From assembly GCA_035524335.1 (NCBI GenBank), contig DATKPE010000029.1, positions 80,866-144,865 of the forward strand: 64,000 nt of DNA, written 5' to 3'. This stretch comes from DATKPE01 sp035524335. GTDB taxonomy: Bacteria > Bacteroidota > Ignavibacteria > UBA10030 > SZUA-254. The notes beneath the pieces were generated by a model that saw nothing but the letters and a program-made list of their open reading frames with translations, did not search any database and was not told the DNA's origin. Shown here in pieces: positions 19,158-30,806 of the stretch. How positions within the stretch are numbered: position 1 is the first letter of the stretch; every line of letters starts with the position of its first letter. The position numbers and the translations under genes were made by a program.

Positions 19158-19185
19158 AATATAATCATTTTAACCTATTTGTCAA
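19158..19185 (-). promoter_or_regulatory. Candidate promoter of the ATP-grasp/GNAT/KamA operon
   Basis: On the minus strand a consensus TTGACA (19180-19185) is followed after 16 bases by TATATT (19158-19163). It lies in the AT-rich gap between recG and the first ATP-grasp gene and predicts a leader of about 105 bases. Confidence 0.5.
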
Positions 19186-19283
19186 GAAAAAAATGCTCCA
19201 ACGAGGGTAAAAATGACTTCGGATCTCCGGTCACCGTCCGACTTTCATCCTCCGGTATCGCGGGACCTTCAGCCATCGGATGA

Positions 19284-21500
19284 TCAGCCGACCTGCATGA
19301 GGGTCAGCGCGTCCTTCCATCTCTCCGCGAGCTGTCTCCGGAGTGAACGATGCCCGGCTTCACGGAGATGCGGATCCTCCTGCACGATCCGGAACGCCTC
19401 GGAGCGGGCGCGGGTCAGAAGCTCCCCGTCGGTCACAAGGTTGGCGATCTGAAGTTCCGGAATACCGCTCTGCCGGGTTCCGAAAAATTCACCCGGACCC
19501 CTCAATTCCAGATCAATTTCGGCAATTTTGAAGCCGTCCGTGGTCTCGACCATCGTCGCCAGACGGCGGACCGACTTCTGCCGTTCCGCGTCCTCCCCCT
19601 CGGTGAGGCGGGAAGAGGGCGCACGCTTTACCCCCCGCGCCAGCCAATCCTCCGTCACCAGAAGACAGTACGACTGCTCCCCCCCTCTCCCGACCCGGCC
19701 TCTCAGCTGGTGCAGCTGGGAAAGGCCGAACCGTTCCGCATGCTGGATGACCATGACGGTGGCATTCGGTATGTCGATCCCCACCTCGACCACCGTTGTC
19801 GCGACAAGAATGTTGATCTTTCCATCCTTCATCCCGGTCATGACGGTATCTTTTTCGTCTGCGGACATCTTTCCATGGAGGAGACCGACGGTGAGATCCG
19901 GAAATATTTTCGTCCTGAGTTCCTCATAGCTCTCGGTCGCGGCCCTGAGGTCGAGCTTCTCCGACTCCTCCACCAGAGGATAGATGATATAGACCTGACG
20001 GCCCGATTCGATCTCCTGCCGGATGAATTTATATACCGACTCCCGTCGTGAATCGGGAAAAATTACCGTTTTTACAGGCTTCCGCTCCTTCGGCAGTTCG
20101 TCGATGATTGAAACATCCAGGTCTCCGTACAGCGTCAGGGAGAGTGTCCTCGGTATGGGGGTCGCGGTCATGACCAGGATATCGGGCTGGATACCGGGCA
20201 TGTCCGCTCCCGCCGCCGATTTCTCGCGGAGAGCAAGCCGCTGAGCCACTCCGAAGCGGTGCTGTTCATCGATGACAATAAGGCCAAGCCGGGCGAATTC
20301 CACCTGCTCCTGAATGAGCGCATGGGTTCCGATGACGATGGAGGCTCTTCCATTCCGCACGTCGTCCAGCACATCCTGCCGCAGGCGTTGTCGCTGGCCG
20401 CCGACCAGGAGACGCATGGTGATATCCGTTCCCCCGAGCATCGATGCGATGTTGCGGTAATGCTGTTCCGCCAGGATTTCGGTCGGCGCCATGAGCGCCG
20501 CCTGGTAGCCGTTTTCAGCCGCAATGAGCATGGCGATCAGAGCGACGACGGTTTTCCCGCTTCCGACATCCCCCTGCAGGAGGCGGTTCATCGGCTTCCC
20601 GGAAGCCATATCCGCGGTGATCTCTTTGATTACCCGCGTCTGCGCCGCGGTGAGACGGAACGGAAGACGGTCGACAAGGGCCCGCGCCAGTTTGCTCTGT
20701 ACGCTGAAGACGATCCCGGGGAGTTGATCCTTCATTGCCGACCGCCTGAGGGCGAGAAGCATCTGGAGGGAAAAAAGTTCGTCGAATTTCAGACGCTCCC
20801 TCGCCCGGCCGAGGAGCAGTTCTGATTCGGGAAAATGAATATTGGCCAGCGCTTCGCGGACGCCGAGGTAACCGAGACGCCGGAGAAGCTCATCAGGAAG
20901 ATGTTCCGGGACGAGATCGAGAAATTCGTCGATGACCGTCCGGAGAATCCTGCGGAGGCCTTTCACATGGAGATTGACGTCCTTCAGGTTCTCGGAGGAA
21001 CCGTACTTGGGGACGATACCGGTGGTGTGCAGAAAACCGGAAGGACCTTCGTCCTCATCATCGGGGGTCAGCCGGTCGATGGAGGGATGAATGAACTGGG
21101 GTCGTCCGCGGTAGGCAGTGACTTTGCCGGAAACAGCCAGAAGGTCGCCCGGGGCGAATGCCTTCCTGAAGTAGGAGACGCTTCGGAAAAAGATGAGAGG
21201 GATCGTGCCGGAATCGTCGCCGAGAATAATGATGAGCCGCTGGCGGGGCGGGCGCCCGACCAGATCGACAGCCCTGACGGTCCCGACGGCGGTTGTCCAG
21301 CGCTCCGAGCCGATCGTGCCGGCGAGCCGGGCAACGGGAAGAGCCGAACCGAGGTCAATGTACCCGTACGGAAAATAGTAGAGGAGATCGTAGACTCTGG
21401 CAATGCCGTGCTCCTTCAGCGCCTCGGCCCGTTTCGGCCCGATGCCGCGCACATACTGCACGGGATCATCCAGAGAGCGGCGGTTTACGGGAGAGCTCAT
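19284..21500 (-). CDS. recG: ATP-dependent DNA helicase RecG
   Basis: RecG remodels stalled replication forks and Holliday junctions. The N-terminal region has a helix-hairpin-helix-like start (PVQYVRGIGPKRAEALKEHG) and an OB-fold wedge domain. The helicase motifs follow: Walker A LLQGDVGSGKTVVAL near residue 312, the DEQH box IDEQHRFGV near 415, and MTATPIPRTLSLTLYGDLD, then QLHQLRGRVGRG. The ATG at 21500 is chosen; a GTG 18 bases upstream is also in frame and neither has a clear ribosome-binding site. The length of about 738 residues is slightly over E. coli RecG. Confidence 0.96.
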   Translation of the reverse strand: MSSPVNRRSLDDPVQYVRGIGPKRAEALKEHGIARVYDLLYYFPYGYIDLGSALPVARLAGTIGSERWTTAVGTVRAVDLVGRPPRQRLIIILGDDSGTIPLIFFRSVSYFRKAFAPGDLLAVSGKVTAYRGRPQFIHPSIDRLTPDDEDEGPSGFLHTTGIVPKYGSSENLKDVNLHVKGLRRILRTVIDEFLDLVPEHLPDELLRRLGYLGVREALANIHFPESELLLGRARERLKFDELFSLQMLLALRRSAMKDQLPGIVFSVQSKLARALVDRLPFRLTAAQTRVIKEITADMASGKPMNRLLQGDVGSGKTVVALIAMLIAAENGYQAALMAPTEILAEQHYRNIASMLGGTDITMRLLVGGQRQRLRQDVLDDVRNGRASIVIGTHALIQEQVEFARLGLIVIDEQHRFGVAQRLALREKSAAGADMPGIQPDILVMTATPIPRTLSLTLYGDLDVSIIDELPKERKPVKTVIFPDSRRESVYKFIRQEIESGRQVYIIYPLVEESEKLDLRAATESYEELRTKIFPDLTVGLLHGKMSADEKDTVMTGMKDGKINILVATTVVEVGIDIPNATVMVIQHAERFGLSQLHQLRGRVGRGGEQSYCLLVTEDWLARGVKRAPSSRLTEGEDAERQKSVRRLATMVETTDGFKIAEIDLELRGPGEFFGTRQSGIPELQIANLVTDGELLTRARSEAFRIVQEDPHLREAGHRSLRRQLAERWKDALTLMQVG

Positions 21501-21574
21501 ACGCGGGGGAATCGGCACACCACACCGGGGGAAGGAGTCATTGCGGACCGGTCAGGCGGAGGAGGCCGGGCTGT

Positions 21575-22573
21575 TCAGATTTCCCCCTTTGCGTCGCGCG
21601 TCATCAGGTCGGACGTCGCGATAATCGGATCCTTGTCCTCGAACAGCACCTGGTACACCTCATTCACGATGGGAAGCTCGACGTGCAGTTTACGACCGAG
21701 GTCATAGACCGATTTTGTCGTTGCGACTCCTTCGGCAACCATGACCATTTCTCCGAGGATGTCCTGGAGTCTCCGTCCGCGGCCAATTTCCTCTCCGACG
21801 TGGCGGTTCCGGGAATGCCTGCTCATGCAGGTGACGATAAGGTCGCCGATCCCCGAAAGTCCGGCAAATGTGTGAGGCTGGGCGCCCATGGATCGCCCGA
21901 GGCGGGAGATTTCCGCCGTCGCGCGGGTCATGATCGCGGCTTTCGTATTGTCGCCGAAGCCCGCCCCGTCCGCGATTCCCGCCCCGATCGCAATGACGTT
22001 TTTAATGGAGCCGGCGAGTTCGACGCCGCGGATATCGTCGCTCGAATAGACGCGGAAATAGGGTGTCATGAAAACCTGCTGGGCGACGCGGGCGGCGTCG
22101 AGGCTCTCCGAGGCCGCCACGACGGCTGTCGGCACCTGCCGGGCCACCTCTTCAGCGAACGAAGGCCCCGACAGCGTCACAACACGAACCGGTGAGATCG
22201 TCGGCAGAACCGCCCGCAGAACCTCCGAGACGGTCAGGAGGGAGGTGTTCTCGATCCCCTTTGCGACGTTGACGAAAAACGTATGCCGGAAATCGTGTCC
22301 CTCCAGCTGTGCCGCGACAGAGCGGACGAACTGCGCCGGGATGGCGGTCACCACGAGGTCCGCCCCTTCGACGGCGGCGAACAGATCGCTCGTGACGGTC
22401 ACTTCCTCCGGGATCCTGATGCCGGGGAGAAGGCGGACATTTTCGCGCGACGCCGCGAGCGCACGCGCGTGGTCGTCCCGGTGGGCCCAGAGGGTGACAT
22501 CGTGAACATTATAGTTGAGGAGAACGGCGAGGGTGGTTCCCCAACTGCCCGCGCCGAGCACTGTTATATGCAT
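21575..22573 (-). CDS. gpsA: Glycerol-3-phosphate dehydrogenase [NAD(P)+]
   Basis: GpsA reduces dihydroxyacetone phosphate to sn-glycerol-3-phosphate for phospholipid synthesis. The NAD(P)-binding start is ITVLGAGSWGTTLAVLL, and the catalytic region is GVELAGSIKNVIAIGAGIADG with the conserved Lys. KAAIMTRATAEISRLG and LSGIGDLIVTC also match the family. GAAGG lies 7 bases before the ATG. It follows plsY, which uses its product, so substrate supply and acylation are encoded together. Confidence 0.96.
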   Translation of the reverse strand: MHITVLGAGSWGTTLAVLLNYNVHDVTLWAHRDDHARALAASRENVRLLPGIRIPEEVTVTSDLFAAVEGADLVVTAIPAQFVRSVAAQLEGHDFRHTFFVNVAKGIENTSLLTVSEVLRAVLPTISPVRVVTLSGPSFAEEVARQVPTAVVAASESLDAARVAQQVFMTPYFRVYSSDDIRGVELAGSIKNVIAIGAGIADGAGFGDNTKAAIMTRATAEISRLGRSMGAQPHTFAGLSGIGDLIVTCMSRHSRNRHVGEEIGRGRRLQDILGEMVMVAEGVATTKSVYDLGRKLHVELPIVNEVYQVLFEDKDPIIATSDLMTRDAKGEI

Positions 22574-22627
22574 GCAGAACCTTCAGGAGAGCGTGAGCCC
22601 CCGGGGGAGCGGCCGTCGCCCGGGATC

Positions 22628-23293
22628 TTATTCCGGCAGGCGGATTTTGGTGAACCGGTGTTCCGTCCCATCGAGGAGCCGGCGGATATTCGCCCGATGC
22701 GTATACAGAAGAAGCAGGCTGATGCCGATGCTGAAGAAAATGAGCGTGTGGTACCCCTGCAGTTCGCCATGAAAGACATTGTGACGGAGACACATGGTCA
22801 GGGGAAAAGCGACGGCGGCGCTGATCGAGCCGAGCGAGATATACCGGAAGAGCAGGACCACGATGGAAAAGACGCCGAGCGCGATCAGGGCCTCGATCGT
22901 CGCGAGACCGAGGAGCACCCCGCCTGCAGTCGCGATGCCTTTCCCGCCCCGGAACCCCCCGAAGGCAGTCCAGACATGCCCCAGGATCGCCATACAGCCC
23001 GCAATGATCCTGATGAGCGTCACGTCGGTGAACGGTGTCGCGTTGGTGAAGGGAAAGGGGCCGTACATCAGTTTGGTCACTATCATCGTCGCGATATATC
23101 CCTTGAGGATATCGATGGCGATGACGAAAATGCCCATCCGGTATCCAAGTACCCGCATGACATTCGTTCCGCCGGCATTGCCGCTGCCGTGCTCCCGGAT
23201 ATCGAGACCGCGCACAATTTTCGTGATGATGATGCTTGTCGGAAACGATCCCACCAGGTAGCTAAGAACGACCACGAGTGCCAGAGGCATCAT
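22628..23293 (-). CDS. plsY: Acyl-phosphate:glycerol-3-phosphate acyltransferase
   Basis: PlsY is a 221-residue, roughly seven-helix membrane enzyme that puts the first acyl chain on glycerol-3-phosphate from acyl-phosphate. The three family motifs are seen as YLVGSFPTSII, then HGSGNAGGTNVMRVLG, and FRGGKGIATAGGVLLG. The C-terminal segment carries a short HRANIRRLLDGTEHRF motif typical of the family. It is directly upstream of gpsA with a 54-base gap. Confidence 0.96.
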   Translation of the reverse strand: MMPLALVVVLSYLVGSFPTSIIITKIVRGLDIREHGSGNAGGTNVMRVLGYRMGIFVIAIDILKGYIATMIVTKLMYGPFPFTNATPFTDVTLIRIIAGCMAILGHVWTAFGGFRGGKGIATAGGVLLGLATIEALIALGVFSIVVLLFRYISLGSISAAVAFPLTMCLRHNVFHGELQGYHTLIFFSIGISLLLLYTHRANIRRLLDGTEHRFTKIRLPE

Positions 23294-23364
23294 ATCTCAT
23301 CCCGATGATAGTTCGAAAAATGACTACAGCCATCCATGTAAAGATACAAAATTGCCGGAAAGAA

Positions 23365-24090
23365 TCAAGAATCGCATGATTCGCACCCGGACCGCGTCCG
23401 GCAGATGATTTCAGCCAGTTCCAGGTCCTCGGGGGTCGTTACCTTGATGTTTTCGTAATTTCCTTCGACAATTTTCACCTTCCCGCCCGCCGATTCCACG
23501 AGAGATGCGTCATCCGTCGCCGCCCTCTGTTCCGCGGCCGCCTTCCGGTATGCCTCGAATATAACCTGAAAACGAAACCCCTGCGGCGTCTGCACCGCAC
23601 GGAGCTCATCCCTGGGGAGCGTTCCCCGGACGAAAAGGTCTTCCGAGGCGATTTTGACCGTCTCCTTGGGGATCATGGCCGGCACGGCGGCGCCGAAAAG
23701 GGCCGCCGCATCCAGGACACGCTGAACCGTGCCGCCATCCGGAAAGGGCCGGACGGCGTCATGGATCAGGACAAGTTCGGGAGGATCGGCGGCAAAAAAT
23801 TTCAGCCCATTGTAGACGGAATCCTGCCGTTCGGCCCCCCCTCCGACGACCGCGACGATCTTCGACAGGCCGAACCGGCGGAAGATCGTTTCCATTTCCC
23901 CGGTCAGATCGGCCGGAGCGGCGACGACGATCCGGCCGACCGCCGGCAATTCCTGGAAAAAACCTAGCGCATGCACCAGGAGCGGTTTGCCCGCCAGATC
24001 CATGAGCTGTTTCGGCGTCCCGGCGCCGAGGCGTACCCCTTTCCCCGCCGCCGGAACGATCACGCCGACCGTGTTGTGTCCGGAAGACAT
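23365..24090 (-). CDS. ispD: 2-C-methyl-D-erythritol 4-phosphate cytidylyltransferase
   Basis: IspD makes CDP-methylerythritol, the third step of the MEP isoprenoid pathway, matching the presence of ispG in this window. The CTP-binding signature VGVIVPAAGKGVRLGAGTPK is at the N-terminus, followed by VLIHDAVRPFPD and, near the C-terminus, DDASLVESAGGKVKIVEGN. The ATG at 24090 is chosen because it directly precedes the nucleotide-binding strand and lies 5 bases after the queA stop; the frame extends 48 bases into queA. The product is 241 residues, a normal length. Confidence 0.95.
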   Translation of the reverse strand: MSSGHNTVGVIVPAAGKGVRLGAGTPKQLMDLAGKPLLVHALGFFQELPAVGRIVVAAPADLTGEMETIFRRFGLSKIVAVVGGGAERQDSVYNGLKFFAADPPELVLIHDAVRPFPDGGTVQRVLDAAALFGAAVPAMIPKETVKIASEDLFVRGTLPRDELRAVQTPQGFRFQVIFEAYRKAAAEQRAATDDASLVESAGGKVKIVEGNYENIKVTTPEDLELAEIICRTRSGCESCDS

Positions 24091-24095
24091 GACAC

Positions 24096-25133
24096 TCAGA
24101 CGATCAGCATCGCGTCGCCATAGCTGTAGAACCGCCACTTCTCCTTGATCGCCTTCTTGTACGCCTTGAGGACAAAATCCCTCCCGGCGAATGCGCAGAC
24201 CATCATCAGAAGCGTCGATTCAGGCATATGGAAATTCGTGACGAGCCGGTCGACGATCTTGAAATCGTACGGCGGGAAGATGAATTTGTCAGTCCATCCG
24301 CGGTTCGCCTTCAGGTGCCCCGTCGTCGTCACGCTCGATTCGAGCGCTCGGACGGTGCTCGTTCCCACGACGAACACTTTCCCCTTGCCGTCGATCGTCT
24401 TATTCACCATATCGACCGTCGATTGCGGGATCTCATAGTACTCGGAATCCATCTTGTGCTTCGAGAGATCCTCCACCTCCACCGCGCGGAACGACCCGAG
24501 CCCGAGATGCAGGATGACGGGGGCGACCTTTACCCCCTTCTTCTCGAGCTGTGCGATCAGGCGCTTGGTAAAATGGAGACCGGCCGTCGGCGCCGCCACC
24601 GATCCGATGTATTTCGCATACACCGTCTGGTACGACTCCTTGTCGTCGTCCGTGGCATCGCGGTTGATGTAGTACGGCAGGGGCGTCACTCCGATCCGTT
24701 CGATCACCTTGAACAGGTCGTTTTTATAGTTGAAGCGGACCGTCCTGCCGCGGGAGGTGGTATTGTCGATGACCTCGCACCAGATCTTTCCGTCATCAAA
24801 ATAGATTTTATTGCCGATGCGGACCTTTCTGGCTGGATCGACGATCACATCCCATATCCCTTCGTCATGGTTCAGCTCGCGGAGAAGGAACACTTCGATC
24901 TTGGCGTTCGTTTTTTCCTTCCGGCCGAACAGCCTCGCGGGAAAGACCTTCGTCTGATTGACCACGAGGCAGTCGCCTTTGGAAAAATAGTTCACGATGT
25001 CGCTGAAGCGGTGTTCCTCCATCGACTCGTCGGCGCGTTTCAGCACCATCAGCTTGGATGCATCCCGCGGCTTCGCCGGAAATTTGGCAATCAGGTTCCG
25101 GGGCAACGGGTATTTGAAATCTGAGAGTTTCAT
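24096..25133 (-). CDS. queA: S-adenosylmethionine:tRNA ribosyltransferase-isomerase
   Basis: QueA transfers and isomerises the ribose of SAM onto 7-aminomethyl-7-deazaguanosine in tRNA, giving epoxyqueuosine. The 345-residue protein shows the family start MKLSDFKYPLPRNLIAKFP, then LVVNQTKVFPARLFG, the central GSVAAPTAGLHFTKRL and VGTSTVRALES. The ATG has AGGAG 7 bases upstream. The ending YSYGDAMLIV is typical. It precedes ispD by 5 bases on the transcribed strand. Confidence 0.96.
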   Translation of the reverse strand: MKLSDFKYPLPRNLIAKFPAKPRDASKLMVLKRADESMEEHRFSDIVNYFSKGDCLVVNQTKVFPARLFGRKEKTNAKIEVFLLRELNHDEGIWDVIVDPARKVRIGNKIYFDDGKIWCEVIDNTTSRGRTVRFNYKNDLFKVIERIGVTPLPYYINRDATDDDKESYQTVYAKYIGSVAAPTAGLHFTKRLIAQLEKKGVKVAPVILHLGLGSFRAVEVEDLSKHKMDSEYYEIPQSTVDMVNKTIDGKGKVFVVGTSTVRALESSVTTTGHLKANRGWTDKFIFPPYDFKIVDRLVTNFHMPESTLLMMVCAFAGRDFVLKAYKKAIKEKWRFYSYGDAMLIV

Positions 25134-25190
25134 CTCTCGTCTCCTGTCTGGTGATATGTGTTCAGCTGTTCGTGTCCTGCCGGCCGTCTG

Positions 25191-27919
<2,729 letters not shown>

Positions 27920-27923
<4 letters not shown>

Positions 27924-28642
27924 TGCGGTATCCTATTCTGAGAATGTGAATGTGAAATAGTCGTTGTCTGTAAAAACCTGTTGAGAAGATTCCGTGCAAA
28001 CACGTTCCCCGCGTCAGCCATCCGTTCGGGATGATACTGGACGAGGCAGAAGAACGAGTGGCCGGCCGGCTGACGAAGCTCCAGCGCCTCGACGATTCCG
28101 TCGTCCGAGCGGGCCGCCAGCCGGAGCCGATCCGGGATTCCGGCGACCGCCTGATGATGGCTCGAATTCACTTCGCCGTTCAGCGCGCCGATCATTGCGG
28201 CGAACGAAGTCGCCGGTTCGGCCGCGATGGCGTGGCGGCATTCCCCGTCGTTCGTCCGGTGCGGCCTGTATCCCGCCTCCACCAGGTCGGGGATCAGGCT
28301 ACCGCCGAGGCAGACCGCCGCGATCTGCATTCCCCGGCAGATGCCCAGGAGCGGAATGCCGCGGTCCAGCGCGGTAGTCAGGAGGCCGATTTCAAATTCG
28401 TCCCGGCGCGGGTCGGTACCGGTTATAGACGGATGAGCCGCGGGACCGCCGTACAGCTCGGGACTTACGTCGTGCCCGCCCGTAAGAAGGAGTCCGTCAC
28501 AGCGGTCCAGCGTCCCACCGTTGCCTCTGCCGTAGGAGAGCACCTCGATCCTGAGACCGGTCCCGCCGCCTTCCAGCCAGGTTATATATTTCCGGAATTT
28601 GTCTTCCGAGCCGCCGGTATCGGTCACCGCAATCGTGATCAT
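27920..28642 (-). CDS. Class I glutamine amidotransferase-like peptidase (gamma-Glu-GABA hydrolase family)
   Basis: A 240-residue member of peptidase family C26, which hydrolyses gamma-glutamyl amides such as gamma-glutamyl-GABA (PuuD-like). The nucleophile elbow is LLGICRGMQIAAVCLGG, preceded by DGLLLTGGHDVSPELYGG. The catalytic His and Glu are in LVQYHPERM, and SSHHQAV also fits the family. No puu genes are nearby, so the substrate is open. It is translationally coupled at both ends by ATGA overlaps with lpxK upstream and ppdK downstream. Confidence 0.9.
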
Positions 28643-29670
28643 CGCGTCACACCGGCCGTCCGGGCGATCATATCTTTCAGCACCTGTTCACCTTCCACGA
28701 TCTTCATCCTTATTTCGAGATAGCGCCATCGGTCGTCTGTGATCTCCCGCAGTCCGCCGGCGATTCTTGCGGCATCCTTCTCGGTAGTGACGATCAGCCG
28801 GCTTCCCGCGTGTTCCGCCTGGAGCGCTATCTCCCGGAGTTCCGCGGGAGAATAGCGGTGATGGTCTCCGAACACCCGGAGCCCCCGCACGTCATATCCG
28901 GCGGCCGCAAGCGTCGTGCGGAACGATTCCGGTTTCGCGATCCCGCAGAACGCATAGCAGGACATGCGGGGTTCTGCGCCCGGATCCGTCCGGTTCCGTC
29001 CGTCGATGCCGACCAGGGCGGCGGGTTGTTTTTCAGCCGTCACGACCAGCCCGCCGTAATATTTTCTGATGCCCGCCGCGGGATCATCCGCACCTTCCGA
29101 GCTCCGGATCAGGACAACGCATCCCGCACGTTTGAGAGCGTGAAGCGGTTCGCGGAACCTGCCTGCGGGGAGCAATACGGGGCTCGTCTGCAGGTCGGCG
29201 GCATCGATAAGCACGATGTCGAGGTCGCGTTTCAGATAACGGTGCTGAAAGCCGTCGTCAAGAACAATGCACCCGACATGAAAGCGGTCAATCATGAAGC
29301 GGGCGCCCCGGATCCTGCGTTCATCCACCATCACGACCGCCGGGCGGAATTTCCGCGCGATCTGGACCGGTTCATCTCCCGCTTCGGCGGTATCCGCGAG
29401 GACCCGTTCACCGTCCGAAACGATCATCGTCCCCCGGGTCGACCGTCCGTAGCCTCTGCTCAGCGTTCCGGTTTTGACGCCGAGGCGCGTGAGGCAGTCG
29501 ACGATATATTCGACCAACGGGGTCTTGCCGCTGCCCCCCGCGGTGAGGTTCCCGACGGATATCACAGGAACCGGCACCCGCACCTGCGAAAGGATTCCTG
29601 CATCGAACATCCGGTTCCGCAGGGCAACAGCGCCGCCGTAGATCCACGCCGCCGGACGAAGAAGCATCAT
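28639..29670 (-). CDS. lpxK: Tetraacyldisaccharide 4'-kinase
   Basis: LpxK phosphorylates the 4' position of the lipid A disaccharide. The Walker A motif is near residue 45 in VISVGNLTAGGSGKTPLVEYI, and DDGFQHRYLKRDLDIVLID carries the family's second hallmark; ALVGIDGRNRT and the FCGIAKPESF stretch follow. The ATG at 29670 is chosen, two bases after the lpxB stop; a GTG 12 bases upstream overlaps lpxB. With lpxB directly upstream, this is a lipid A segment and indicates an LPS-bearing outer membrane. Confidence 0.95.
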   Translation of the reverse strand: MMLLRPAAWIYGGAVALRNRMFDAGILSQVRVPVPVISVGNLTAGGSGKTPLVEYIVDCLTRLGVKTGTLSRGYGRSTRGTMIVSDGERVLADTAEAGDEPVQIARKFRPAVVMVDERRIRGARFMIDRFHVGCIVLDDGFQHRYLKRDLDIVLIDAADLQTSPVLLPAGRFREPLHALKRAGCVVLIRSSEGADDPAAGIRKYYGGLVVTAEKQPAALVGIDGRNRTDPGAEPRMSCYAFCGIAKPESFRTTLAAAGYDVRGLRVFGDHHRYSPAELREIALQAEHAGSRLIVTTEKDAARIAGGLREITDDRWRYLEIRMKIVEGEQVLKDMIARTAGVTR

Positions 29671-29672
29671 GG

Positions 29673-30806
29673 TCAATGGCACATCGAATAAACCGCGTCC
29701 ACAACCCTTGCCGATGCTCCGGGGGAACCGAGTTTTTCCCGGATGACCCCGAGCGCTTTCGACATGCTGGCCCGCCGCCCGGGATCCCGCAGAAGCGCCA
29801 CCGCCTCTGTGGCAATCGTCTCCGCGTTCGCCCGTCCCTGGATCAGCTCCGGGACAACGGGTCCGCCGGCGACGATGTTGACCAGGCCGATCGACCGGAT
29901 ACGGATCAGCGGTCTGATGATCACGTACGTGAGCCGGGACATTTTGTAGACCACGATCATCGGAGTCCGGTAATATCCGGTCTCGAGCGTGGCGGTCCCG
30001 GAGGTGACAACCGCCAGGTCGGCATTCTTCATGATGTCGTAGGATGCATCCTGAATGAGCCGGATATACTCCTGCCCTCTCAGAAATGAACGCATATACT
30101 CCATCTCCAGCACCGGCGAAACGCCAACCGCAATCTGAGCTCCGGTCGCCTCATTGATAAGGCGGGCGGCCCCGAGCATCGCCGGAAAAATGCGTTCGAT
30201 CTCCTGCCGCCTGCTGCCGGGAAAGAGCGCAACCACCGGGTGGTCTCCGCTGAAACCGTGACGCGCCAGGAACTCGCCGCGTCCCGGGGGATCCGTCAGA
30301 ACCTCCAGCAGCGGATGTCCCACAAACCGGACCGGGATCCCGGCCTTCTCATAGAGCGCTGTCTCGAACGGAAACACCACCAGCATGGTGTCCACAATTC
30401 CCTTCATTTTCTTTATCCGTCCCGGTCTCCAGGCCCAGATCTGGGGGCTGATATAGTAGGCGACCGGTATATTCTCTGCTTTGACCCGCCGGGCAAACCG
30501 AAGGTTGAATCCCGGATAATCGATCAGAATGACGATATCGGGGCGTCTTCCGCGGAGCAGTGCGGCAAGCGTCCGCTCAACCGCCTTCAGGGTGGGAAGA
30601 TGCCGCACCACTTCCCAGAACCCCATCACGGACAATTCGCGTATGTGAAAGACCGCATCTAAACCGGCGGAGATCATCAGGTCGCCGCCGATGCCGAAGA
30701 CGTCGCACGCCGGGTTTCTGCGTTTCAGTTCCCGGACCACTCCCGCGCCATGGAGATCGCCCGACGGCTCGCCGGCAACGATCATGATCCTGGCGGGTCC
30801 GTTCAT
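29673..30806 (-). CDS. lpxB: Lipid-A-disaccharide synthase
   Basis: LpxB, a GT19 peripheral membrane enzyme, joins lipid X and UDP-diacylglucosamine. The 377-residue protein begins IMIVAGEPSGDLHGAG, then GFWEVVRHLPTL and VAYYISPQIWAWRPGRIKKM, and contains the donor-binding block ALFPGSRRQEIERIFP and AVVTSGTATLETGYYRTPMI. Its start overlaps the ICMT-like gene's stop as ATGA. It precedes lpxK, as in many Bacteroidota. Confidence 0.96.
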   Translation of the reverse strand: MNGPARIMIVAGEPSGDLHGAGVVRELKRRNPACDVFGIGGDLMISAGLDAVFHIRELSVMGFWEVVRHLPTLKAVERTLAALLRGRRPDIVILIDYPGFNLRFARRVKAENIPVAYYISPQIWAWRPGRIKKMKGIVDTMLVVFPFETALYEKAGIPVRFVGHPLLEVLTDPPGRGEFLARHGFSGDHPVVALFPGSRRQEIERIFPAMLGAARLINEATGAQIAVGVSPVLEMEYMRSFLRGQEYIRLIQDASYDIMKNADLAVVTSGTATLETGYYRTPMIVVYKMSRLTYVIIRPLIRIRSIGLVNIVAGGPVVPELIQGRANAETIATEAVALLRDPGRRASMSKALGVIREKLGSPGASARVVDAVYSMCH

